13,607 nucleotides of DNA from DASUFF01 sp036274695 (GTDB taxonomy: Bacteria; UBA10199; JACPAL01; GCA-016699445), in NCBI GenBank assembly GCA_036274695.1, contig DASUFF010000160.1, forward strand, positions 1 through 13,607, in the 5' to 3' direction. Below are positions 1-9,000 of this stretch, one piece after another; position 1 is the first letter of the stretch, and every line of letters begins with the position of its first letter. The notes beneath the pieces are model-generated. The model was not told where the DNA came from. It saw only the letters and a list, made by a program, of their open reading frames with translations, and did no database searches. The position numbers were made by a program, and so were the translations under genes.

Positions 1-38
1 ATGTGACCATATATATATATTCACAGCGAAATCACACT

Positions 39-47
39 TGTGGATAA
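39..47 (-). promoter_or_regulatory. DnaA box, perfect match
   Basis: The plus strand reads TGTGGATAA, the exact reverse complement of the strong DnaA box TTATCCACA. It sits about 100 bases from the inverted pair at 141-163 and 14 bases from the weaker box at 17-25. Confidence 0.5.
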
Positions 48-140
48 GTCAGAAAATTGAGTGCTTAAATCGCAGGCAATCAGGTCTAAGCCATTGAGAG
101 ATTTAAAAAAAAGTTTTGCTAAAATTATTTTCTAAACAAT

Positions 141-163
141 TTTTCCACAGAAAGTGTGGATGA
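141..163. promoter_or_regulatory. Inverted pair of DnaA-box-like sequences
   Basis: TTTTCCACA (141-149, plus) faces TGTGGATGA (155-163, minus orientation TCATCCACA) across five bases. Each has one mismatch to the DnaA consensus. The TCCACA/TGTGGA arms (144-149 and 155-160) are a perfect dyad, so the element could instead act as an RNA hairpin in the thiolase leader. The paired orientation and the distant perfect box favour DnaA binding. Confidence 0.4.
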
Positions 164-168
164 CCGCT

Positions 169-197
169 GACCGGGTACCCAGCGAAGCTGGGTGGTC
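169..197 (+). promoter_or_regulatory. Stable leader hairpin upstream of thiolase
   Basis: ACCCAGC (177-183) and GCTGGGT (187-193) form a perfect 7-bp stem closed by GAA. The apex reads GCGAAGC, a sequence known to form an unusually stable mini-hairpin. GACC (169-172) and GGTC (194-197) extend the stem across a 4-base bulge. The element ends 49 bases before the thiolase start. No T-run follows, so it is not an intrinsic terminator. It may stabilise the mRNA or be part of a larger regulatory leader. No known riboswitch class was recognised. Confidence 0.4.
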
Positions 198-246
198 AAG
201 GGAATCCCTGAGGCGAGAGCCGAAGGGAGACAAAAGGAGAAACACT

Positions 247-1401
247 ATGAGCGAAGCCTTCATCATCGACGCCGTCCGCACGCCGCGGGGAAAGCGCAAC
301 GGATCGCTGGCGAACACGCATGCGATCGACGTGGCGGCCGCCCCGTTGACGGCATTGGTACACCGCAACAAATTAGATCCAAAGGCGGTGGACGACGTGA
401 TCTACGGATGCGTCAGCCAGCGCGGCGAACAAGATAACGTCATCGCCCGCGAGGCCGTCTTGGGCGCCGGCTTCCCTCTCGAGGTCGCGGGTTACACCGT
501 GAACCGTTTTTGCGGATCGGGTCTGACCGCCGTCGTCGCCGCGGCGCATGCGGTCCTCTCGGGCCAGGAGGACGTCATGATCGGGGGCGGCGTCGAACAC
601 ATGACCCGCGTGCCGATGGCCATCGACTTCAACGTGGGTGAATCTTCCTTCGGCCGGCGCTTCCCCGACTTGGTTCCCCAGGGGATTTCCGCCGAGATGA
701 TCGCGGAAAAATACGGTTTCACGCGGCAGCAGTGCGACGAGTTCGCCGCCGAGTCCCAGCGCCGCGCCGCCCTGGCCTGGGAGGAAAAGCGATTCGCCAA
801 AAGCGTCCTCTCCCTGAAGGTGAAAAACGCCGAGGGGGCCGAGGTGACTTTCGAGAAGGACGAGCACTTAAGGCCCGGCACGAGCGTCGAAACCCTGGCC
901 AAATTGAAGCCCGTCTTCAAGACGGACGGCGTGATCCACGCCGGTAACTCCTCCGGCATCGTCGACGGCGCCGGCGCCGTCTTGATCGCCTCGAAGAAGG
1001 GTTTGGAAAAGACGGGATTGAAACCCCGCGGGCGCATCGTCGCCACGGCCCAGATCGGCAGCGATCCCGTCATCATGCTGCTGGCGCCCATCCCCGTCAC
1101 GCGCAAGATCACCCAGAAGGCCGGCATCCCCTTGAAGAAGATTGATCTCTACGAGGTGAACGAGGCCTTCGCCCCCGTCCCGATGGCTTGGCTTAAAGAA
1201 TTGAAGGACGACGGGGCCGATTGGTCCAAACTTAACGTCAACGGCGGCGCCATCGCCCTGGGGCATCCCATCGGGGCCACGGGCGCGATGTTGGTCGGAA
1301 CGATCCTGGACGAGCTGGAACGGACGGACAAGAAGTATGGATTGATCACGCTCTGCACCGGCCACGGCATGGCGCCGGCGGTCATCATTGAAAGGCTTTA
1401 G
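247..1401 (+). CDS. Thiolase (acetyl-CoA C-acyltransferase / acetyltransferase family)
   Basis: This 384-residue protein is a full-length thiolase (family usually 380-400). It catalyses reversible CoA-dependent cleavage or condensation of beta-ketoacyl-CoA in the cytoplasm. The nucleophile is Cys89 in NRFCGSG. NEAF is at 305-308, the catalytic His340 lies in GHPIGATGA, and the second catalytic cysteine is Cys370. The C-terminal loop reads LCTGHGMA, where the family normally has LCIGGGMG, so a glycine is replaced by His373. The start at 247 is chosen because AAGGAG (234-239) lies seven bases upstream and homology begins at MSEAFIIDAVRTPRG. An in-frame ATG at 154 would add a non-family arginine-rich stretch and read through the leader hairpin. 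Its stop overlaps the stop of the convergent gene. Whether it serves beta-oxidation or acetoacetyl-CoA synthesis cannot be told. Confidence 0.95.
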   Translation: MSEAFIIDAVRTPRGKRNGSLANTHAIDVAAAPLTALVHRNKLDPKAVDDVIYGCVSQRGEQDNVIAREAVLGAGFPLEVAGYTVNRFCGSGLTAVVAAAHAVLSGQEDVMIGGGVEHMTRVPMAIDFNVGESSFGRRFPDLVPQGISAEMIAEKYGFTRQQCDEFAAESQRRAALAWEEKRFAKSVLSLKVKNAEGAEVTFEKDEHLRPGTSVETLAKLKPVFKTDGVIHAGNSSGIVDGAGAVLIASKKGLEKTGLKPRGRIVATAQIGSDPVIMLLAPIPVTRKITQKAGIPLKKIDLYEVNEAFAPVPMAWLKELKDDGADWSKLNVNGGAIALGHPIGATGAMLVGTILDELERTDKKYGLITLCTGHGMAPAVIIERL

Positions 1402-2039
1402 CGGGAAGGCCCGGGTATGTTTTTGATGACCTGGGCCAGAAGCTCGTTGGCGATCCAAACGAGATCCTTCGCGGCATAACCGTCGGCCCTCAAATCCCTA
1501 AAAAAGGCTTGGAACCGAGCATCGAGACCTTCAGTCAAGCCGCTCTGATGGGCAGGAGTTCCCTTGGAGTCTCGCCTCTCCTCCCCTTTTTCCGCCTGCA
1601 TCATATCCGTAACCAGGGAGAGGAACCAAGTGGCGATCCCAAGCATTTGATTGTTCTCGTATCCGAGACCGCGCAGTTCCTTATAGATGGACCGGCCCAT
1701 GATCCCCATCGTCTTCTCTCGTCCGACGCCCGGAGGAGGAATGGTCGACGGCCTCTTCGGCTCCTCTACGGACGGCGGGGGCATTGTCGAAGGTGGAAGG
1801 GAGGACTCGCCGCGAAGGGAAATACTCCAGCGAGGATGGAAAATGTTGGGGGCATGGAAACTCGACGACTCCCCCAAAGATTCCTGAAGGGATGGAGGGG
1901 GCGAGGTGATCATCGAACCGTCTTGGCCGACGAGGCTGACGCCCGGAGGGGGCAGCGTGCTGGGAGCCTGGATCTCCACGCCCCAAATCATAGGGGTCGT
2001 AGAGACGGGTAGCGTGGGCAGGATTGATGGCGGCGGCAT
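1398..2039 (-). CDS. Hypothetical protein: proline-rich N-terminus, duplicated helical C-terminus
   Basis: No known family was recognised in this 213-residue protein. The first ~110 residues are low-complexity and rich in proline and serine, with three copies of PST-x-PPP (PST at 26, 83 and 97). No signal peptide or membrane helix is evident. The C-terminal half holds two related helical units of about 30 residues: IYKELRGLGYENNQMLGIAT (from 118) and FFRDLRADGYAAKDLVWIAN (from 179). They share L-R-x-x-G-Y, then I-A, L and V at matching positions, with a charged linker between. AAGGAGG five bases before the ATG is a near-perfect ribosome binding site and supports this start. It follows the degenerate ATP-grasp gene on the same strand after 139 bases containing a 26-bp palindrome, and ends in a tail-to-tail overlap with the thiolase. 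The layout suggests a scaffold or adaptor, but function is unknown. Confidence 0.75.
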   Translation of the reverse strand: MPPPSILPTLPVSTTPMIWGVEIQAPSTLPPPGVSLVGQDGSMITSPPPSLQESLGESSSFHAPNIFHPRWSISLRGESSLPPSTMPPPSVEEPKRPSTIPPPGVGREKTMGIMGRSIYKELRGLGYENNQMLGIATWFLSLVTDMMQAEKGEERRDSKGTPAHQSGLTEGLDARFQAFFRDLRADGYAAKDLVWIANELLAQVIKNIPGPSR

Positions 2040-2122
2040 CTTTCCTCCTTGGTTGAAGGGCCTATCGGCGAATGCCTAAGAATGTTGCGGGAAGGTTACA
2101 CAAACGGAACGCATTTGAACAG

Positions 2123-2148
2123 AAAAATGACAATATATTGTCATTTTT
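2123..2148. promoter_or_regulatory. 26-bp perfect palindrome, candidate operator
   Basis: A perfect inverted repeat with no loop is centred between 2135 and 2136; its inner part is TGACAATATATTGTCA, flanked by A5 and T5. It lies in the 139-base gap between the ATP-grasp-like gene and the hypothetical gene, 84 bases upstream of the latter's start. Symmetry of this kind is typical of a dimeric repressor site. The core CAATATATTG fits the NrdR-box core CWATATATWG, but the flanks differ, there is one copy only, and no ribonucleotide reductase gene is present. A weak A-stem-T bidirectional terminator is the other option, though the stem has only four GC pairs. Confidence 0.5.
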
Positions 2149-2178
2149 TATCCAGTTTGCCGGATGCACGCGTTTTGG

Positions 2179-3027
2179 TTACTTGAGTTTGAGGAAAAAG
2201 ACTTCCTTGGAGGACGGGTCGAAGAGGAATTTCACCGTGATGGCTCCCGTGGCACCGGCCTTCCGTGCGATAGCCTTGGCCGCCTGAAACAGGATCTGAT
2301 TCTTCCCTTCGGGCAGGTCGGAGGTTTCCAGGGCCGGCGTCTCGGAGGTCACCCTCGTCCGCTTTTTCAGGGCAATGCTTAAGACCTGGAACTCCCCTTC
2401 CGGACCGGCGCTTAAATCAACCTCCACCACGACGGCGCCGGGAACGTACTTCTCGACCGTCGCCTGCGAAGCGACTTCTTTCACGACCATATGATAATAG
2501 GCGTGGCGCAGGGCCTCCAGGGACTCGATGGGCCCCGACGTCACGTCAGGAGCCTTGAGCCACACCGTTCCCAACAGCTCGGCGTTCGGAGAATCCGGAT
2601 TCGTGGCCAAACCGGCTTCCGCCAACGCGTGCACCAGGGCGTCGAAGGTCTCCGCCCCGGGCCTCGTCCCCGGAAGCGTGGGAATGCCGATGTCGGCGGC
2701 GACCCCGGTTCCCTCTTCGTCTTTGCCGGAGAATTCAATCCCGCGTCCCGGGCCGGAGACGGATCGGCCGCCATCCTGCGAAACGAGAAAAGCGGCGGCC
2801 GCGGCGGCGGGGTTGGAGCGAAAGAGGCGCTGAACGGGAATCTCCAGAGATGGATCCAGCCTTCCCCAAAGAGAGTAAAAAGCCGAAGGCGGCTGGAGAT
2901 CCTGAAAGGCACCCTGATTCAAATTGTCCAAAGACGAGCCGATTCCTTCCACCAGCAGGCCCTGTGTGCCCCGAAGGGCGGCCGCGTGGGCGGGATAGTA
3001 GATCGAAAATAAAGCGTGTCCGATCAT
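2179..3027 (-). CDS. Degenerate ATP-grasp / biotin-carboxylase-like protein, probably non-catalytic
   Basis: This 282-residue protein appears to descend from the ATP-grasp part of biotin carboxylase. In order it shows GIPTLPG (114-120, like GVPVVPG), GTVWLKAP with Lys158 (like the ATP-binding VxLKA strand), VEKYVPG followed by VVVEVDL (191-204, like LEKYIPGPRHIEVQV), a helix QAAKAIARKAG, then GAITVKFLFD and FFLKL (like GAGTVEFLYD and FFLEMN). The glycine-rich loop GGGG after the lysine is replaced by DVTSGP. The chain stops at FFLKLK, where the family has the metal-binding EMN and catalytic RLQVEH, so catalysis is unlikely. The first ~110 residues are unrecognised. The ATG overlaps the stop of the giant carboxylase by one base (TAATG), with AAAGGA four bases upstream, implying translational coupling. 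It is an intact reading frame with sensible residues. A regulatory or structural partner of the carboxylase is the likely role. Homology was judged by eye only. Confidence 0.7.
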   Translation of the reverse strand: MIGHALFSIYYPAHAAALRGTQGLLVEGIGSSLDNLNQGAFQDLQPPSAFYSLWGRLDPSLEIPVQRLFRSNPAAAAAAFLVSQDGGRSVSGPGRGIEFSGKDEEGTGVAADIGIPTLPGTRPGAETFDALVHALAEAGLATNPDSPNAELLGTVWLKAPDVTSGPIESLEALRHAYYHMVVKEVASQATVEKYVPGAVVVEVDLSAGPEGEFQVLSIALKKRTRVTSETPALETSDLPEGKNQILFQAAKAIARKAGATGAITVKFLFDPSSKEVFFLKLK

Positions 3028-6000
3028 TACGTCCTTTCATCGCTCCCGACGTCCGGAGGTTGTGGAGTTTCCGAGACGCTCGAAACGCCGTTGTTCGCTT
3101 CCATGGAAGGGCTCTGCGCGAGGAGCAAACCGTCAACCAGAGCTTGCGCCGCCTTCAACTCCCGGGGATCGACGGGAATTCCCAAGGACGCTTCTTGCAG
3201 AAGCCGCGCACTCTCGATCAGCCTCTGGAAACCGCTCGCGTGCCCTGCTCCCAAAACGCGCGTGAGCACCCCGGCCCCTTCCACCAAATACCGGCTCAAG
3301 GCCTCGTGGTCGCGCGCCAGACGGATGCGAGCCGCCGACTCGTCACCCGAACGGATCAGCCACGCGCGCGCGCCGCCGAAGGTAACGACCTCGTCGATCG
3401 ATTCCTGCTTGAGCGCCGTATCAGGATGGGCGGCCACTTCGTTATGGTAACGCTCGATCTCCCGCTGAACCTGCGCCCTCTGATCCTTCGGCGCGGCGTC
3501 CAGCCTCTTTTTGTATTCCTTGACGATCTTGATCGCTCCCTTGGCGCCCATGACCATGATCTTCGCGCTCGGAAGCCCGCCCACGTAATTGAAGGGAATG
3601 TAGACCGACCGGCCGTTTCTTTCGATGACGGCTCCGCGAATATACCGTGACGACCGTTCGATATAGCCGCCGCCCGTGTTCTGGCCGATATCGAGCGTCC
3701 CCTCTTCCTCCGGATACTCGACCTCGGCGATGAGCAGCTTGCCGCCGATGTCGATGATTTCTTCTTCGCCCGGTTTGAAGCCCGGCATGACCACCAGGTT
3801 CCTCAGACGCACCCCCATCTTGGCGCAGAAGCGCTTGAAGCGCTCGATCTTCTCCGAGCTGTCGATGTTGGCGACCGCAGCCTGAACCATGGGCTGATTG
3901 GCGATGACGCCGACCAGCTTCCCTCCCAGATACGCCCAACCCGTGATCACGGTGCGACCGAAATCCTTCATGAACTCCACCAATGGCGTGTCTTTATCGA
4001 GAAGTCCCTCGACCCGGTGGTCCGCCGCCTTGAATTGGACGGCGACGCGATCGCCCTCGAACTTGTAAGCCCGGCAGGAGAATCCCTTCGGAAAGCGCTC
4101 GCTCTTTCCTTCCACCCAGGGCGCGGATTCCGCGTCTTCTCGGTTGGCGTGGACCTTCAGCTCCGCGGGAACGCCTTCGCCCGTCATGCGCTTGAACAGC
4201 GCGTCGAAGGCTTCGGCCGCGGTGATCTTGGTGACCTGAAAGGCGTCCCCCCCGCGCATCAACACGTTCATATCGAAAGGCTCTTCCGCCCGATCCGGCA
4301 GGACCCAGTCGAAAAGCTCCGAGACGTCGCGATCGTTCGGGTCGGAGGTCGACCGCTCGCGCTCAGCGAACAGGGCCGGAAGGCGGCCGACCAGCTCGTA
4401 GGCCTCGGCTTCGCTCGCAACCACGAAATCCGCGTAGCCACGGACCTTCTCGGCCACAGCCGGACTGGACTTCGGGTCCAGAACAGCCACGATCAGATCC
4501 GAGGAGGCGTTGGCGTGGCCTTCGTTGAACTCCTTCGTTCCAGGATAGAGGATGGAGATCTGCAGGGACCGGCCTTTCGATTTCACTTGGTGCAGACGGT
4601 TGTCCACGCGGTCGCTCCAACGCGCGATCTTCGAACTCTGCATGCGGTCTCCGAACAGCCAGGGCGAGCGCTGATCCTTGACGATGGGAATGCCGTTATC
4701 CTCGCAGAGGTTGACGAAGTCCTCGATCTTGCGCAGCGACCGGTAGGTCATCTCCTCCAGATCCTGGGGATAGCTGCTGATGATGCCGACGTTCCGCCCG
4801 TTGATGCGGGCGAGCGCCGTAATGGCGCTGCCGTAGTCGGGTTTCAATTCGAAGAGCTGGCCGCCGTCTACGACTTTGCGCAAGGCGTTCCGCGCCAAAT
4901 CGCCCTCAGACGGCATCGTCTTCGCGGCCTCCGGCAGTTCGAAAGGAATGCCCAGGACGAAATCGAGATAGGCTCCCACCCAGTCCAACACCTCGTGCTC
5001 GGTGTCGAAGGCGACGTCGGCGACGCCCGTGTCCCGCATGTGCGCATCGGCTCCGCCCAGCGCGTCGTTGGTGACGTCGATGTTCAGCACTTCCTTCACG
5101 ACGTCCTTGCCCGTCAGGTACATCTGGCCGGTGCTCTTCTCAGGCTGGCGGCTGCGGAGGAAGGCGACGGGTCCTTGGCTGATCGACGGATCGTAAGCCG
5201 CCATGCCGGCGCAAGGCCCCATGATGGCCGTCACCGAAGGCGACTCTTCCTGGCTTAAGACGGTTTCCCGCATCGTCGAGGCCGCGCCGTCCAAGGCGGG
5301 CACGCCCGAATCGACGCGCGCTCCGCCGGAGTCGTACAGCTTGACGATCGGAATCCCCATTTCGCGGGCCTTGCGGCGGATCCACGCCATCTTCTCGCCG
5401 ACGGCCTTGTCGACGGTGCCGCCGACCACGCGGAAGTCGGAGCCGACGAAGGCGACCTTCCGGCCTTTCCGGTAACCGAAGCCGATCTTCACGGCGCTCG
5501 GCCGGCCCGGCTCGTCCCATCCTTCTTTCTCCAAGCGGATTTCTTCCCACTGGTCCTCGCCGAAGAGGCGGTTCAAGCGCTCCTCGACCAAAAGCTTGCC
5601 GCGCGCACGCTGGAGGATCGAGCTGATCTCCACGTCGGTCCGCGGCTTGGCCACGACGTCCGCTTCCGGGCTCTGAAGCTGGAACTTGAGGTCTCCGTCC
5701 TTCTGATAGTGATGAACGATGCGGCGGGTCGGTTCGCTCTCGCCCGGCATCCTGAGATTGACGAACGTGCGCGAGCTGAAGGAGGCGACGGCGTCTCCGA
5801 AACGGTTGATGTTGCCGGCGATCCGGAGGGTAGCTTCCGGGCCGAACTTCGTCGGGTCGCCCGACTCGTCCCAATCGAAATCCTGGGTCAAGGCGAAGAC
5901 GACCGGACGGTTCGCCGTGTGCGGCGCCTTGGGATCTTCGAATTTCTTATAAGCCGCGATGGTCCTAACCGCGTTGATGTATGCCCGTTCGATCGCTGGC

Positions 6001-9000
6001 GCCCCTTCGATCTCTCCCACTTCGTTCCGGTTGAATGGGACGCGCTGATTGACCCATGACACGACCAAGAACCGGCGGTCGTTCTGATAGGGCGACTCTT
6101 TGTTCCGGACCGCGTCCTTGGGGATCATCTCGTACACCGCCGTCCGTTCGATGAAGGAAACGAGCGGGCGGAGATGGAACTCCGCGTAGTGGCGTCGGAG
6201 TTCGCCCACGTCCACGAAGGCGCGGGGCAGGTTTTGGAAGGGAGACTCGTCGAAGGGAGCCTTCAAGCTCGCCTTCATCTTCTCGACCGTATCCTGAGAA
6301 ATTCCCCCCAGGGGGTTGTCCAACATCCCCTGGTAAATTTCGGCATAGGGGTTGTCGACCGGGGGTGGAACGATCTCCTGGTATCCCCTGAGATCCAGGA
6401 ACTTCAAAGCTTCGAGAGCGATTTTCTTTAAATGAGAGCTCCACGGCTCCTCGCGATAGAGCCTTTGGAGATTGGGCGTCAGTTGGTTGTTGCCCGAAAC
6501 GACGGATGCCCCCACCCACTTCTGCAAATGAGCCTGACGGTCCGTCAAACCCCAGTTGACGGTTTCCATCACCTGCAGCAGGGCCTTACGCGTCACGCCC
6601 GGCCGCGCATTCAAGGTCGCGAGCAGGCTTTGGTCGGGCAATTCCTTCTTTTCCTCGTCTTCCCTCCGCTCGACGGGGATGCCGTATTCGCGGAAGAGGC
6701 CCAAGACCAACTCCGAGAACTCCCGCGTTGGGTGGAAATCTCCGGGGTACTCCAAATGGTGCCAAAGTCGGAGCATCTCCCGCTTGAACTGGCCCGTCGT
6801 CAGCTTCTGCATCGCGAGATAGATGCTGATGAACGAGTTCAAGTACGTGGAGAATTGCCGGGGCGCGAGCGTCATGTCCTGCAGGACGGGATGGACGATG
6901 TCGAAGACGCGGTCCGCGTGATCGCGGGGAATGTCGAACCCGAGGAAGAAGGCCTTCAGGAAGCTCATGGCTTGGCCGAACCTCTCGTCGAAGTTCTGCT
7001 GCAATTCGTCCTGAACCTCTCCGATCCCGTTTTCTTCGCGGGCCCGGAGGGCCACCCAATGGGCGATCTGCTTCGGAAGCGCGAAATCGACGCCCTCCTC
7101 GCCCGACCTCTCTTTTTCCTCTCCCGAGCCCTGTGACGTGAGCGTCATTAGCTTGGCGTTCGCCTCGATGGCGGCGCCGACATTCACGTACACCTTGCCG
7201 ACCGTACCGGACCAATCGCTCTGAACTTCATTCTCCATCTTCATGGCCTCGACGACGGCCACGGGGTCGCCGACCTTCACCTCCTGGCCGGGAGCCACCA
7301 GAACCCGGATCACCTTGCCGGGCATGGGCGATTTCACCGTGTTTCCGGAAACGGCTCCGCCTTCTCCGGCGTTCTCCACCGCGATCTTCTTGCCGTTGAT
7401 GTGGACGTTGACGTTGCCAGCGCCGACGGACACCTCGGTGTTGACGACCCGGTCGTCCACCATGAGCATGTGGTTGGTGCCGATATAGCTGCTGTCGATC
7501 GTGCGAAGGACTCCGTTGACCGTGACCTGGAGCGTCCTTAAACCCATGCGCGCCACTTGCACGTCGTAAACGGCGCCGCCGAGACGGAACTGATAATTCC
7601 TCGGGGCCGCTTCCGGGACCCTGCCCCGGTCGATCAACGTGGCGCGGTTCCGATAGAGTGCGTCCTGAGCGCGGCGTGCGTCCTCCTTATAGAGGGTGGC
7701 CGCAGCCACGAGGAGGGCGTTGCCCATTTCCTCGGTGGTCGGCTGGCCGGCGTTGACGCCTTTTTCGGGCCCGAACTTTTCCACGAGCGTGCCCAAATGC
7801 AGCACGTTGGATCTGAATTCATCGGTCTCAAGGGTAGCCGCCAACAGTGGAAGATTGGTTTGAACGCCGCCGACCTTGTACTCCTTCACGCCCCTCAAGA
7901 GGTTCGCGCGCGCGCCTTCATGGCCCGCGGCCATGGCCTTCGCGTAGGAGGGCACGTCGGCCGGATCGTGGGGAGGCATCTGCTCCCAGCCCACGAGCTG
8001 GTCGAACATGGAGTCGAAAGAACCGGGAATGTTGGAGCCGTCCGTGATGCCCGCGTGGCTTAGGATCCTGCGGCCCTTGGGGATGCGGACCGACGTCACG
8101 CGGCCCGGTTGGGGATTGAAGCGCGCGTCCTCGGCTAAGATGCGCGCCTCGATGGCGACGTTCTTTTGGACGATGTCGCTCTGGGTGAGCGGGAGTGGAT
8201 AGCCCATCGTCGTCAGCAGCTTCAGTTTGTAGAGATCGACCTCGTAGGCAATGTTCGTGATCGTGTGCTCGACTTGAAGGCGGGTGTTCATCTCCATGAA
8301 CTTAAGCCGCCACTGGTCGTTATCTCCCAACACCGCCAGGAACTCGTAGGTCCCAGCGCCGACATAACCAATCTTGCGCGTCACTTCGGCGAGCGTGGGA
8401 TACATGGACCGCAGAAGGTCGATCAATTCCGGCTCGGTGGAGGTCAACTCGAAGACCTTCTGGTCCTTGCGCTGCCACGTGCAATCGCGCCAGCCCACGA
8501 TCACGGCGTTCCCGTAACGATCGGCGACGACCTGAAACTCGATGTGGCGCAGCTTCTTGACGCCGCTGCCCGGGCCTCCCATAAACTGCTCGAAGAAGAA
8601 GTCGCAACCTTCCGGAGAATCGTGGCCCGTCTTGATGAACGTCTTGACGTGTTTTTCCCAGTCCTCCCAGGTCTTCAACACGCGGTTTCCGGTCCCGCCC
8701 CCGCCCCAGTTGTCCTTGAGCATGACCCAGCGATGGGGAAACCCCAACTGGGTGACGGCCTTGTGCGCCCGCTCCATCAAAGCGGCCTGCTCCTCGGGAC
8801 TGATCCCAAAAGGGACAAAGAAGTTTTCGCTGAACTCGCCCGCCGCCCCGCCGACTTCCTTCATGCAGACCAGGCCGTTTCTCTTGTGCCCCATGCGCTG
8901 CATGGCAGAGGGCGGAGGACCGACGAACAGCATCCCGGCGTCCTGAACCGCCTGCGCGAAGGCTCCCTTTTCCGAAACGAACCCCCACATGGGATCTACC

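Larger units (their letters stand above)
1..165. other. AT-rich non-coding region with DnaA-box cluster (origin-like)
   Basis: No credible gene lies here. The stretch is strikingly AT-rich against its GC-rich surroundings, with an alternating AT run at 9-20 and A/T-rich blocks at 101-143. Four sequences match the DnaA box TTATNCACA: ATATTCACA at 17-25 (plus, one mismatch), TTATCCACA at 39-47 (minus, perfect), TTTTCCACA at 141-149 (plus, one mismatch) and TCATCCACA at 155-163 (minus, one mismatch). Clustered boxes next to an AT-rich unwinding tract are the hallmark of bacterial oriC. The usual neighbours (dnaA, dnaN, parAB, rpmH) are not in view, because the window begins inside the region. 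A DnaA-controlled promoter for the thiolase is the alternative. The boxes are seen in the sequence; the origin role is inference. Confidence 0.35.

Noticed and set aside
173..180. GGGTACCC palindrome upstream of the thiolase as an operator.
   Set aside because: It is only eight bases and is better explained as part of the larger leader hairpin.
154..246. An upstream in-frame ATG that would lengthen the thiolase by 31 residues.
   Set aside because: The extra residues are not part of the thiolase fold, the stretch contains the leader hairpin, and a good ribosome binding site precedes the ATG at 247.
2123..2148. The palindrome as a strong intrinsic terminator.
   Set aside because: The stem contains only four GC pairs and no unpaired loop, too weak for an efficient terminator; an operator is more plausible.
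2179..3027. The ATP-grasp-like gene as a decaying pseudogene of a biotin carboxylase.
   Set aside because: The frame is intact over 282 codons, is precisely coupled to the carboxylase stop and has a ribosome binding site, so selection for a product is more likely than decay.
4017..5258. A 413-codon open frame on the plus strand, antisense to the carboxyltransferase region.
   Set aside because: It is the antisense shadow of GC-rich coding sequence; its product is arginine, histidine and valine rich without any recognisable motif, while the minus strand carries clear family motifs throughout.
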